A stretch of DNA of 64,000 nt from Stomoxys calcitrans (lineage: Eukaryota > Arthropoda > Insecta > Diptera > Muscidae), in assembly GCF_963082655.1 (NCBI RefSeq), contig NC_081554.1:46124826-46188825 (forward strand), given 5' to 3'. The position numbers were made by a program, and so were the translations under genes. Under the pieces are notes generated by a model. That model had not been told where the DNA came from, did not search any database, and was given only the letters and a program-made list of their open reading frames with translations. Positions 31,205 through 43,088 of this stretch are shown here, piece after piece (position 1 is the stretch's first letter; every line of letters begins with the position of its first letter).

Positions 31205-32990
31205 TCCGAATATGGATACATAACTAGGAATTTGCTCAGAGGGTTTAGGGTCATTTAAGTTTGGATATTAGATGCACCCCATTCTTAAAAGACTTTATTT
31301 GAGTCCGATATTCTCATGATGTCCGATGTATGGGTGTTTTCGTGCTCCACTCTTAAATACCATTTATTTAAACCCCATATTAGTTTAGGAAGAATTTACG
31401 GAGGCGTGCCCCACACACTTGGCCCCAAAATTGTTTATCAAATTCGTTTTCTAATTTCAAATACATTTCATTTGAGCCGCATATTGCCATGGTCGTTAAA
31501 TGTTTACTCTTTGGGGGGTGTTTTGGGAAAGGTGCGGTGCCCCAAATACATGGTCCCACATTAGGATATCAGATTTGTATTATACTCCCAAATAACTTTG
31601 TTTAAGCCTCATATTGCGATGGTCAGTAAATAATTGCTGTCTGTGGGGTGTTTTGTCCAAGGGGTAGAGACACAGAAAATTGGTCCCGAAAGTGGGTATC
31701 AATTTCAAGCTCAACTTCGCAATACATTCCCAAATACCTTTATTTGAGCCTCATATTGCGATGGTCATTAAATAATTGCTGCCTGTGGGGTGTTCTGGTG
31801 AAGGGGGTATCAATTTCAAGCTCAACTTCCCAATTAATTTCATTTTAGCTCCACATTGACATGGTCGGTAAATAGGTCCGATTTAGGGGTGTTTTGGGGA
31901 GTGGAGTGGCCAAACATTTAGTCCTGAAAATATATCGGCATCTTGCTCTACTCTCAATTTTCATTTATTTGAATCTCATATTGCCATTGACCTCAAAATT
32001 AAATACCTTATTGCAAAAGTCAGCAAATATGTTTGGTTTAGGATATGGGCTCTAAAAACTATCAATATAGAGCTCCAATCCCTTTAAGACCCAAATTATC
32101 GTAGTGAGCATATACGTCCTATTTGGGAGTTGTTATAGGGGTTGGACGTCCCTTAAACAGTTGGTCCCGAATGTTGATATCACATTCGTGGTCTACTCCC
32201 AAATGGCCTTTCATTTGAGTCCCCTATTTCCATAGTCGGCAAACATGTCCGATTTAGGGGGGGTGTTTTGGGGGATGGGGCTGCCACTCAGTGAGTTGGC
32301 CTTGAAAATATATATCAGATTCGTGTACTACTCTAAAAAACCTCTTATTTGGGCCCCAGAAAATACTTACTATTTGGGTGGTGTTGTGGGTGTGGGGTGG
32401 CCCCATAGATACTTTGATATCAGATTCGTGCTTTACTCCCAAAGACTTTTCATTTGAGCCCAATATTGCTATGGTCGTAAATTTGTCCCCTTTGGGGGAT
32501 GTTTTTGGGGAGAGGCGGCCTCCCAAACAGTTGGCCCCATATTTGGATATCAGATTATAATTTTACACTCAAATACCTTTTATTTAAGCCCACATTCCCA
32601 TGGTCAGTAAATAAGTCCTGTTTGGGGGGTGTTTTGGGGAAGGTGTGGACCCCCAGAAACATGGTCCCACATTTGGATATCAGATTTGTATTCTACTCGC
32701 AAATACTTTTCATTTGAGTTCCATATTGCCATGGTCGGTTAATATGTCCGATTTAGGGGTGTTTTGGGGCTTGGGGTGGTCCCCCTAGCACTTGGTCCGA
32801 CAATTGGATATCAGATACGTTTTCTTATCCTAAATACCTTTCATTTGAGTCCCATATTGCCGTGATCGGTCTATATATATATTTATATTTGCTAGGTTTT
32901 GGCGATGGGGCGGCCCCTCTAGGTATCCCATCCGAAATTTGGATAACAAATTTTAGTTTTCAGGTTACTTTCGCTTTAATCGCATCACCC
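31205..32990 (+). repeat. Tandem-unit element, unit about 130-140 bp, copy 1
   Basis: Twelve or so units share CTTGGTCC, CATTTGGATATCAGATTCGT, CTACTCCCAAATACC, CATTTGAGCCCCATATTGCC and ATGGTCGGTAAATATGTCCG followed by TTAGGGGTGTTTTGGGG. The same array occurs at 38465-40462. Stops fall in all frames. It is non-coding and the class is unrecognised. Confidence 0.85.
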
Positions 32991-33544
32991 AGGTTACTTT
33001 CGCTTTAATCGCCTACTGCTTTCATTCAGGAACTTTTTTAAATCTGGCTGTGCCAAAATTTTTTTTCGATCATCCTATGAAAGATACAAATCTCCATTTG
33101 CCTACTGGTCAATATCTAATTCAATGAAAATTCTTTAAAACTGCTAGTGCCAAAAATTTCTTTCTTGATTTAGCTGTGTATTGTCCCTCCTTCCTCTGCT
33201 TTTCTGCAACGATATTTTGCCTTTTAACACAACAACAACAATTCTTTTCTCGTGTTCAGTAAAGTAGAACAACAACAGTGTAAAAGTATTTTAAACAGGA
33301 AAATGCCGCATAAGTTCTTTATACCTACTTGATGCTTATGACAAATGTTTACTATGTATTTTTACTTTTACTATGTCATAAAACGAAGCGCCCATGCGCC
33401 TGTGTTAAAATCTTTTACAAAAAGTATGCGCAATACACAACAATAATAAGAGAATAACATCGGCTTGTGTAGTGTAGTTGTTTGACCGGGATGGTTTTTT
33501 TCTCATTTTCTTTCCAAAAATCTTCTCTTCCATTTTATTATTTA
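32991..33544. other. Unique stretch
   Basis: A 23-bp word (CAGGTTACTTTCGCTTTAAT plus CGC) is repeated in tandem at about 32963-33012. Otherwise nothing was recognised. Confidence 0.4.
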
Positions 33545-34330
33545 ATGGTCCCACCACCATAGAATGGGGGTATACTAATCTAGTCATTCCGTTTGTAACA
33601 CCTAGAAATATACGTCTAAGACCACATAAAGTATATATATTCTTAATCGTCTCGACGTTCTGTGTAGATCGAGCCATGTCCGTCCGTCTGTCGAAATCAC
33701 GATAGCCTTCGAACGCGTGAAGCTAGCTGCTTGAAATTTTGCACAGATGCTTCTTATTGATGTAGGTCGTTGACTATTTCAAATGGGCTATATCGGCTGA
33801 GATTTAGATATAGCTCCCATATAAACCGGTCTCCAGATTTGACTTCTTGAGCCCCTGGATGCCGCAATTTTTGTCCGATTTGGCTGACATTTTGCAAGTA
33901 ATGTTCTTTTAAGATTTCCAAAAACTGTCCCAAGTACGGTCCATATCCTGATATAACTCCCATATAAACTAATAACCCGATTTGATTTCTTGAGTCCTTA
34001 CCAGCCGAAACTTGTGCGATTTGGGTGAAATTGAGCATGTGGTATTTTGTTATGACTTTCAGCTCCTGAAGTCCAACGGTCCAAGGCAGTCTATAATCTT
34101 ATATAGCTCCCATATAAACCCATCGCTCGATTTGACTCTTCAGCCTTTACAAACCGCAATTTTTGTCCGATTTGGCTGACATTTTGCATATGGAGTTCTG
34201 CTATGACTTCCAACAACTGTGTCAAGTACGGTCCGAATCGGTCTATAATCTGATATAGCTCCCACATAAACCGATCTCCCGATTCATCTTCTTGAGCCCT
34301 TACAAGCTGCGATTTTTATCCGATTTTGCT
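33545..34330 (+). repeat. Mini-me-like repeat, type A, tail missing
   Basis: Head GGTCCCACCACCATAGAATG, core TATATATATTCTTAATCG, then about four type-A units of the variant with TTGACTTCTTGAGCCC. It breaks off in a unit at GATTTTGCTA, where a type-C head begins. Confidence 0.85.
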
Positions 34331-34483
34331 ACTATCATAGAATGGGGAGTTTAATTATTTAGTCATTCAGTTTGCAACACATCGATATATCCGTTGCCGA
34401 TCCTACAACGTATAAACATTTCGGATCGTCGTAAAATTCTAATACTATTTAACAATGTCCGCATGTGTGTCCGTATGTTCGAA
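34325..34483 (+). repeat. Type-C mini-me head and core only
   Basis: CTATCATAGAATGGGGAGTT, GCAACACATCGATATATCCG and CGGATCGTCGTAAAATTCTA match the head of type-C copies. No type-C unit follows. Confidence 0.75.
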
Positions 34484-34984
34484 CTTCTGATTCTAAAAGC
34501 TCTTGGTAGGGGTTAATTCTGGTATTAGTTTGTATCACCTATCTATGACCAGTCCAGCACAGTGGGGCATTATGTTAAATTCAAATATAACTTTTGGGGC
34601 GAAATTTCTCCGATCCGAAATATAATTTGAATATGGGGACTTCTTATTCTAATAGCTCTTGGTAGAAGCTAATTTTGGTATTAGTTTGTATCACCTATCT
34701 ATGACGAGTTCACTGCAATGCCGTTTTAAAATTGGGTCTTATAGGTCGTCAAAAAATATTTTTGGCATTTAGGTCTGAGGGTTTGGTTATTATTAAGCAT
34801 TTTATAGTTGTAAATAAATTTTTTAGCAAATGATTTTAGAAAATATTGGGTGAGAAATTGCTAAAATTATTTTTTTGATTTAAAATATAAAAAAAAATAG
34901 TTAACAGTGCCTTATTAATCACTTAACATAGCTCTGTTAAAATGTCTGGTTTGTGTCTTGGCTAAGTAATATTCAAATCTTGGG
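34484..34984. repeat. Two-unit direct repeat and AT-rich DNA
   Basis: CTTCTGATTCTAAAAGCTCT at 34484 and CTTCTTATTCTAATAGCTCT at 34641 start two 70-bp matching stretches 157 bp apart, both running to CACCTATCTATGAC. The rest is AT-rich without features. Confidence 0.7.
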
Positions 34985-35170
34985 ACCCCTCCACCATCGA
35001 TTCTGCTAAAAATTTATATATCAGGAAATACACCAATTTGAACCGCACTTGGCACAGTTGTTGGATGTCATAACAGAACACTATGTGTATTTAAGCCAAA
35101 TCGAACAAAATTTGTGGCTTCCAGGGGCTCAAGGAGACTAGTATACCCCCATCCTATGGTGGTGGGTATA
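34985..35170 (-). repeat. Type-A mini-me fragment
   Basis: One unit in reverse (GAACCGCACTTGGCACAGTT) and a closing head CCCATCCTATGGTGGTGGGT. The core is deleted. Confidence 0.75.
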
Positions 35171-36510
35171 AACAAATAAAAAGGCGTTGAGTTCGGCCGG
35201 GCCGAACTTTGGACACCCACCACCACGATCAAATATGTAAACCACCTTTCGTCATAATCCGGTGAAAAATGCATAATTTATGCCCCCATAGCAGCTTTAT
35301 CGAAATATGGTCCCAAAATATTGGTCTTTTTGGTAGTCATATCCAAATATAGACCGATCTGAATCATATACGACATGGATATCGAAAAGCCTAACATAAG
35401 TCACTGTGTAAAATTTCAGCGAAATCGGATAATAATTGTGCTTTTTATGGGGCCAAGACTTTAAATCGATAAATCGAGAGATCGGTCCATATGGCTGCTA
35501 TATCCAAATCTGAACCGATCTATCGAAGAGGGCTGTCGAAGGGCCTAACACAACTCACTGTCCCAAATCTCAGCAAAATCGGATGATAAATGTGGCTTTT
35601 ATGGGCCTAAGACCCTAAATCGGAGAATCGGTCTATATGGCAGCTATATCCAAATTTGGACCGATCTGGACCAAATTGCAGAAAGTTGTTGAAGAGCCTA
35701 ATGTAACTCACTGTCCGAAATTTCGGCGAAATCTTACAATAAATGCATCTTTTATGGGCCCTTAACATTACATAGAGAGATTGGTCTACATGCCAGCTAT
35801 ATCCAAATCTGGACCGATCTGGGCCAAATAAAAGAAGGATGTCGACTGGCCTAACGCAACGCACTTTCCCAACTTTCAGCAAAATCGGATAGTAATGTGG
35901 CTTTTATGGACCTAATACCCTAAATCGGCGATTAGGTCTATATGGGGGTTATATCAAGATATAGTCCGATTCAGCCCATCGTCGAACTTAACCTGCTTAT
36001 ATGTGTGCAAAGTTTCAGCTCAATATCTCAATTTTTAAAGGCTGTAGCGTGATTTCAACAGACAGCAGACAGACGGAAGGACATAGCTAGATCGTCTTAG
36101 ATTTAGATAGGGTCAAATTGCAAATTTTGCCCATGAACATTCCACTAAGGAACAGGGGCAAACTTCTCACATATCATGAAGTGCAGTACGATTCAAGTTT
36201 AAGCTCAATTATAAGGGGCCTCTTTTTTTTGAAAGCCGAGTCCGAACGGCGTGCCGCAGTGCGATACCTCTTTGGAGAGAAGTTTTTCATGGCATAGTAC
36301 CTCACAAATGTTGCTAGCATTAGGAGGGTAAAACCACCGCTGAAAATTTTTTCTGATGGTCTCGTCAGTATTCGAACCCAGGCGTTCAGCGTCATAGGCG
36401 GACACGCTAACCTCTGCGCTACGGTGGCCTCCACTTTATAGGGTCGAAAATGAATATTTCGATGTGTTGCAAACTGAATATACCACCATCCTTCGGTGGT
36501 GGGTATAAAA
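35171..36510 (-). repeat. Mini-me-like repeat, type B, interrupted by a SINE
   Basis: In plus-strand order: GAGTTCGGCCGGGCCGAACT, CACCCACCACCACGATC, about five type-B units, a GACAGACGG core remnant, a SINE (36115-36432), then TTTATAGGGTCG, ATTTCGATGTGTTGCAA and the head ACCATCCTTCGGTGGTGGGT. Confidence 0.87.
36115..36432 (-). mobile_element. tRNA-derived SINE, second full-length copy
   Basis: Reverse copy of 20891-21203. The A box (read in reverse as CCTCTGCGCTA, 36411-36421) is intact. The B box (GTATTCGAACC in reverse, 36368-36378) has one change. It sits inside a mini-me core. ATAGGGTC lies on the left and TATAGGGTC on the right, consistent with a worn target-site duplication of about 8-13 bp. 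Confidence 0.88.
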
Positions 36511-36796
36511 AGCTACAAAAGCCAAAAAGCAGAAAATCGATACGCACTCTCAGTACAGTTATAGTCATAATTTTTTTATTTTTTGTTATGTTATATCCTT
36601 GGTGTTAGTTAAGTTTAAATTTGTTTAGCTAACTTCTTAAATGAGATTATTTTAACAAAACAGTTCTGCAAACTTTATGCCTAATTTAACAACTTCCTTC
36701 ATTATTTCTAGCCCAAAATTGTCAATACGTTATCCCTTACTACGAAAGACAACTAAAGAGTTTATTTTCTCATATATGTGTGTGTGTGTATATATA
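36511..36796. other. Unique AT-rich stretch
   Basis: Ends in (TGTGTG)(TATATA), where the MITE inserted at TA. No gene. Confidence 0.45.
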
Positions 36797-37011
36797 TTGG
36801 GTTGCCCAAGAAGTAATTGCGGATTTTTCATATAGTCGGCGTTGACAATTTTTTTCACAGCTTGTGACTCTGTAATTCCATTCTTTCTTCTGTCAGTTAT
36901 CAGCTGTTACTTTTGGCTTGCTTTAGAAAAAAAGTGTAAAAAAAGATTTTTTGATAAAAGTTCATTCTAAGCTTTATTAAAAAATCCGCAATTACTTTTT
37001 GGGCAACCCAA
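36797..37011. mobile_element. Mariner-derived MITE
   Basis: Starts TTGGGTTGCCCAAGAAGTAA and ends with the reverse of TTGGGTTGCCCAAAAAGTAA, flanked by TA on both sides. Length 215 bp. Its interior is the reverse of the other mariner MITEs here (AGCTTGTGACTCTGTAATTC, ATCAGCTGTTACTTTTGGCT). Confidence 0.93.
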
Positions 37012-38464
37012 TATATTGGCCTATAAAGTCCTCTTATACAAAAATAGACGAACCCAATGTCTCATGATGCTTTCTGCTAGGAATTCAGAATTTACCCAAA
37101 ATTTTATATATATTGCTCAAGTGTGTTCTAAAAATTGTTGAAAAATTTTTAAATTACGTAGAAATTGTCCTGAAACAAAAACAGCTTTCCAAAAATACCC
37201 AAAAATTCAATTGGTGCAACCTTTTTTTTTGGGGGGCATATGTAATTCGTCAAACCCTTCAACATAATTTATATCGAAGTATGCCCGTCATCCCTTGATA
37301 ACATAATTACTAATATTTTGTGTTTGAAGGCTTGTCTGTAAGACGGTACACATGTTTTGCTTAATCGCAAAATCCCAAATACCTTTGAACTTCTTTCCCT
37401 CGTAAATTTCACAGGCCTTTCCTAGTGACATGCGTCAATGTCAACTTGTATGCCACCCATACAAGTATATATGTATGACTTACATTCTCAAGGATGCCCG
37501 TGTAAGGATATAATCTATTTTGGGAAGCTCAAACACAAGCACAAGCACACTTACTAACATCCCACCTCATGGATAACATGGGCAATTCTTATCCCTTTGG
37601 CAAAATTGCTTAAAGAAAGTTTGGCGCCTTTTTAGCAGGAACTATTTTAGCCTAATTCAAAGTTTAGGGATAAATGCGAGTGTAAATAGGATTTGACAAA
37701 TTTTCTTTACATAACAAATTACTAAAGAGTCCTTAAAGGGATTTTCTATAAATGTTTTATTTAAAATTTCTCTTACAAAAACACACACACACAAACACTC
37801 GACGACCCAGCAATTTAAACTACTGAGCTAACAATCATCCATCATTAATGGCCACCACTTTGGGGAATCCTTGCTGGTTTGCTTGGGCCCATTGTTCCAT
37901 ACTCTCCACTTTACTTTGAGTTTGAGTCTTCTTCGTTATCAGCTGAAGAAAATATATGCGATGTCCCCAAAAGGTACTGATAAAGCTTTGGCCAAATTTA
38001 ATAAATTTGTCATTTTATTGGTGAATTTATGTGCCGCACAAGCATTTTAATATTCCAACACTTTCACACTGGGAGTGAATGTCTACACCAACCTACATTT
38101 CCACCCATTATGATGGAAGTCATAACGGTGGCGATGGTCTGCTCTTGCTCACCAAGTGTTGGCAGGAGTTGGGCTTAAGCTGTAACAGTGAGTGGTTGGC
38201 CTGCTTGCTATGCTACTTCGAACATCAATAAAATTCATAAATTTCCTTCGGGGTATGAACCTCATTTATCATACATATCCATAATAGTGTAAAAGTGTAA
38301 ATATGTATGTATGGTTGTAAACGTTCATAGAGTTACAGTATCCAGCGTGGTATTATGAATTTCGATAAGAAATTAATCACTTTGGTACGCTATGAGATAT
38401 TGTCTTGGGTAGGATTTTTATGAACTAAAACTCGTTAAGTTCGTCTGGGTGGAATTTTATATTA
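37012..38464. other. Longest unique stretch in the middle of the window
   Basis: No transposon recognised. A minus-strand frame at 37835-37942, preceded by an acceptor-like sequence, is entered separately. Confidence 0.45.
37835..37942 (-). CDS. Candidate terminal exon
   Basis: After ATATTTTCTTCAG (acceptor at 37943) a 35-codon frame ends in TGA at 37835-37837. It includes KKTQTQSKVESMEQWAQANQ and ends QGFPKVVAINDG. Codon choice and residue mix look protein-like and the DNA is non-repetitive. The frame also extends about 25 codons upstream of the acceptor, so the splice site is not required for openness. Too short to assign; chance is possible. Confidence 0.18.
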   Translation of the reverse strand: MITKKTQTQSKVESMEQWAQANQQGFPKVVAINDG

Positions 38465-40462
38465 AACTAGCTGACCAGGGCCCGCTCCGCTGCGCCTTCT
38501 TTTACTTTATATGGAACAAAATTTTCCTTGGAATATTTATTTTCGCAAATTAAAGAGCTTTTAGTGAAATACCATGCTACGAAAATAGTATATCGCTTGA
38601 CAAACAGTTTAACAATATAAGTGTCTTTATCTGAATTCCATATGATCTTTATTGGTCTACGAATTTAAGTTTGGATGTAAGGTGTACACCTTACCCATTT
38701 TTAAAATACTTTATTTCAGTCCGATATTCTCTTGATATCTGATTTAGGGTTGTTTTGTGAGGTGGTCCCCCAGACACTTGGCCATGAAAAATATCAGCAT
38801 CGTGCTCTTCTCTCAAGTACCATTTATTTAAACCCCATATTGCCATTGGTTTAGGGGGAGTTTACACGATAAGGCGTCCTCCAAACGCATTGCCCCAAAA
38901 TTGGTTATCAAATTCATATTCTAATCTCAAATACCTTTAATTTGAGCCACATATTGTCATGGTCGAAAAATTTTTACCCCTTGGGGAGTGTTTTGGGAAA
39001 GGGGTGATGCCCCAAATACATGGTCCTACATTTGGATATCAAATTCGTATTCTACTCCCAAATACCTTTATTTGAACCCCATATTGCGAAGGTCAGTAAA
39101 AAATTTCTGTTTGTGGGGTATTTTGGAAAAGGGGTATACCCCCAGAAAATTGGTCCCGAAAGTGGGTATCAATTCTTGCTCTACCCCCCCATACCTTTCA
39201 TTTAAGCTCCACATTGACATTGTCGGTAAATATGCCCGATTTAGGGGTGTTTTGGGGATTGGGTTGTTCCCCCAACACTAAGTCCGGAAAAAATATCAGC
39301 AACGTGCTCTATTCTCATATAACTATATATCATTTATTTGAACCCCATATTGCCATTGCCCTCAAAATTGGATATCAAATTCGTTTTCTAATCTCATTTA
39401 AATAAGGAGTTTAATTGACCCTAAAAACTATAAATATTTAGTTCCACTCTCTTTAAGACCCAAATTGTCTTGGTGGCAAATACGTCCATTGGGGGTTTGT
39501 TATGGTGGTGGGATGTCCCCTGGACAGTTGGCCCCTAATGTTGATATCAGATACGTGGTCTACTTCCAAATACCTTTCATTTGAGCCCCATATTTCCATA
39601 GTCGGCAAACATGACCGGCTTAGGGGGTGTTTTGGGGGATGGGCGGCCAATCAGTGAGTTGGCCTTGAAAATATATATCGGACTGGTGTTCTACTCTAAA
39701 AACCCTCTTATTTGAGCCTCATATTGCAGTAGTCAGCAAATTCTTCCTATTTGGGCGGTGTTGTGGGGGTAGGGTGGCCCCATTGCCACTTTTCCCGAAT
39801 GTTGATATCAGATTCGTGCTTTACTCCCAAAGACCTTTCATTTGAGCCCCATATTGCTATGGTCGTAAATTTGTCCCCTTTGGGGCATGTTTTTGGGGAG
39901 AGGCGGCCCCCCAAACACTTGGTCCCACATTTGGACATTAGATTCGAATTCTACTCGCAAGTACCTTTCATTTGAGTCCCATACTGTCATGGTCGGTAAA
40001 TATGTTCGATTTAGGGGTGTTTTGGGGGTTGGGGTGGTCCCCCTAACACTTGGTCCGACAATTTGATGTCAGATACGTTTTCTTATCCTAAATACCTTTG
40101 ATTTGAGTCCCATATTGTCGTGATTGGTCTAAATATATGTTTGGTAGGTTTAAGGGTGGGGCGGCCCCCTTAGTTGCCCCATCCGAAATTTGGATACCAA
40201 ATTTTTATATTTAGGGTGCTATATGAAAGCACACAAAATTTTGCTTAAATCGCACCACCCATCTCGGAGATCTGGCGTTTCTGAAAATTAGGGTAAGGGT
40301 GAGGGTCCGTTCCCCCATCAGATAACAAAAAATGAAGTACCCTTTGTTCACCATGGGATGCACCATCAGTGAAAATTTCAAGAAAATCGGTTTAGCCGTT
40401 TCTGAGTCTATAAGGTACACACAAACAAACAAACACAAATTGATTTTTATATATAAGAAGAT
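38465..40462 (+). repeat. Tandem-unit element, unit about 130-140 bp, copy 2 with both ends
   Basis: It starts ACTAGCTGACCAGGGCCCGC plus TCCGCTGCGCC and ends CGGTTTAGCCGTTTCTGAGT, then ACACAAACAAACAAACAC and TTTTTATATATAAGAAG. In between are about eleven units of the array also present at 31205-32990. The terminal phrases recur as fragments at 18975 and 49075-49130, so this is a dispersed element and not a local satellite. Confidence 0.82.
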
Positions 40463-40539
40463 TTATCATAGATCGAGTGACAACCGTTAACAAACTTCCA
40501 CTGACACTCTATACATCCGCAATCCTGAATCAGGGCACT

Positions 40540-41360
40540 TTTAATACCCACCACCATAGGCTGGGAGTATACCATTTAGTCATTTTTTGCACCACATCGA
40601 AATATAGATTTCGAACTCTACAAAGTATATATATTTTGGATCGTTGTAAAATTCTATGACGATTTAACGATGTCTGTGTGTCTGTCCGTCTGTTTAAATC
40701 ATTCTGCTTTCAAAAAGTGAGATATTGCGCTGAGGGTATTTCTCTAAACGCAGGTTAAGTTCTTGAAAGGGACAAATCGGATCATATTTGGATATAGCTG
40801 TCATAAAGATTGATGTTCTGATGTTGGGTCTTGGGCCCATTAAAGCCGCATTTATTGTCTGACTTTGCTAAAATTTGCACCAAGCGGTTGCAGTATGACA
40901 GATCGGACCATATTTTGATATAGCTGCCATATAGACCGATCTGTGGATTCAGGGCCACTTGATATCCCGACCTAGTATGGTCCACATCAGACCACATTTG
41001 GAAAAAGCTGTCTAATAGACGGATCTGCCGACTTATGGTCTTAAGCGGGTACAAGGCTCATTTATTATCTGATTTCGCTGAAAGTTGGAACAGTTAGTTG
41101 GATTGGACCACCCTATATCCGAAACACGAATGGTTCACATCAGAAAATATTTAGATATAGTTGCCATATTGACAGATCTGCCGAATATGGATCTTAAGCA
41201 CATACAATTTTGCATTTATTTCCCGATTTGGCTGAAATTGGGAACAATGAGTTGTTGTAGGGCACCTGATATCCGAACAGAGTATGGTCCACATAAGACC
41301 ACATTTGGATATAGATGTCTAATAGGTGGATCTGCCGACTTATGGTCTTAAGCGGCAAGT
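40540..41360 (+). repeat. Mini-me-like repeat, B/C hybrid, tail missing
   Basis: Head TACCCACCACCATAGGCTGG, core TATATATATTTTGGATCG and TGTCTGTCCGTCTG, then five units with TGCCGACTTATGGTCTTAAG and TTGGATATAGCTGTC. It stops where a retroelement 3' end begins. Confidence 0.83.
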
Positions 41361-41361
41361 G

Positions 41362-41668
41362 ATAGCATGTGTAGGTCATGCGGGGAAGATGATGAGACGT
41401 TGGAATATTTCCTTTATCATTGCCCGGCTTTCGCGTCTAAAAGATACCGGGGCTTAGGTGGCGACACATTACCAGACATGAACCACCATAGGAGCGTGGC
41501 ATGGAAAACAATTTAGGATTTTGTAAGTAGCGGAACTGAATTCCTAACTAAGATTTTCTACTTTAAAGCTTCCTTTTTTTTAGTTTTTAGAACGCACAAC
41601 AAGTCGATTGCTGGCTTAGGTGTATGTCCATAGTGGCATAGGGCGGATTAACATCCGCACCGCACCCT
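41362..41668 (+). mobile_element. 3' end of a non-LTR retrotransposon (R1/I-like)
   Basis: The plus-strand frame reads MCRSCGEDDETLEYFLYHCP, then AFASKRYRGLGGDTLPDMN and VAWKTI before a stop: the CxxC...H...C finger that closes many non-LTR ORF2 proteins. About 170 bp of 3' UTR follows (TGTATGTCCATAGTGGCATA, GGATTAACATCCGCACC). Only the 3' end is present, as in strongly 5'-truncated copies. Confidence 0.78.
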
Positions 41669-43088
41669 TTTTTTATACCCACCACCGAAGGTTGGGGCTA
41701 TATTCATTTTGTCATACCGTTTGCAACACATCGAAATATCCATTTCCGACCCTATAAAGTATATATATTCCTGATCAGCGTCCGTCCGTCTGTTCGACTG
41801 TCTGTAGAAATCACGCAACAATCTTTAAAAATAGAGATATTGAGCTGAATCTTTCCACAGATTTTTGTTTCTCTCCATAGGCAGGTTAAGTTCGAAGATG
41901 GGCTATATCGGACTATATCTTGATATAGGCCCCATATAGAGCGATCCTCCGATTTAAGGTCTTAGGCCCATAAAAGCCACATTTACTATCCGATTTTGCT
42001 GAAATTTGGGACAGTGGGTTGTGTTAGGTCAACATCCTGCTTCAATTTGGCTCCGTTCGGTCCAGATTTGGATACAGCTGCCATATGGACCGATCTGGCG
42101 ATTTAAAGTATTGGGGTTATAAAAGGGGCATTCATTGTCAGATTTTGCCACAATTTGGGGAAGTGAGTTGCTTTAGGTCCTTCGACCTCACTTTTCAATT
42201 AAGCCCAAATCGGTCCAGATTTGGATATAGCTGCATATAGACCGATACGTTGATATAAGGTCTTAGACCCATAAAAGCCACATTTATTATCCGATTTTGC
42301 TGAATTCAGGACAGTAGGTTGTGTTAGTACAACCGACATCCTTCGGTCCAGATTTGGATATAGCTGCACCGAACACTCGATATAAGGTTTTGGGGCCCAT
42401 AAAGGTCCCATTTATTGACCGATTTCGCCGACTTTTGAGAAAGTGGGTTGTGTTTTTGCAATTTGGCTCAGATCAATCCATATTCGGATGTAGCTGCTAT
42501 ATAGACCGATCTCTCGATTTATGTTTTTGGGCCCATAAAAGGCGCATTTATTATCCGATGCCGCTGAAATTTCGGATAGTGGGTTCTGTTAGGCCAACCG
42601 ACATCCTTTTTCAAATTAACCCTGGATCGGTCCAGATTTCGATATAGCTGCCATATAGACCGATCTCTGCATTTAAGGTTTTAAGCCCATAAAAGGCGCA
42701 TTTATTGTTCGATTTTGCCGAAATTTGGGACAGTGAATTGCGTTTCAACATTTTTTGGCAATTTGGCTCAGATCGGTTCAGATTTGGATGTAGCTCCCAT
42801 ATAGACCGATCTCTCGATTTGAGCTTCTGGGCCCATAAAAGACGCATTTATTGTCCGATTTCGCCAAATTTGGAACAGTAAATTGTGTTAGGGCCTTCGA
42901 CATTCATTTTAAATTTGGCGCACATAGGTTAAAATTTGGATATAGTTGCCATGTGGACCGATCTCTTGATTTAAAGTCTTCGTCCCATAAAAGGATCATT
43001 TATAATTCGATTTCGCTGAAATTTGATAAAGTGACTTATGTTAGGCTTTTCGACATCTGTATCGTTTATGGTTCAGATCGGTCTATAT
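41669..43088 (+). repeat. Mini-me-like repeat, type B, cut by the next copy
   Basis: Head TATACCCACCACCGAAGGTT, core TATATATTCCTGATCAGCGT, about eight units of type B, ending in a unit (CAGATCGGTCTATATTTT) where the type-A copy starts. Confidence 0.87.
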
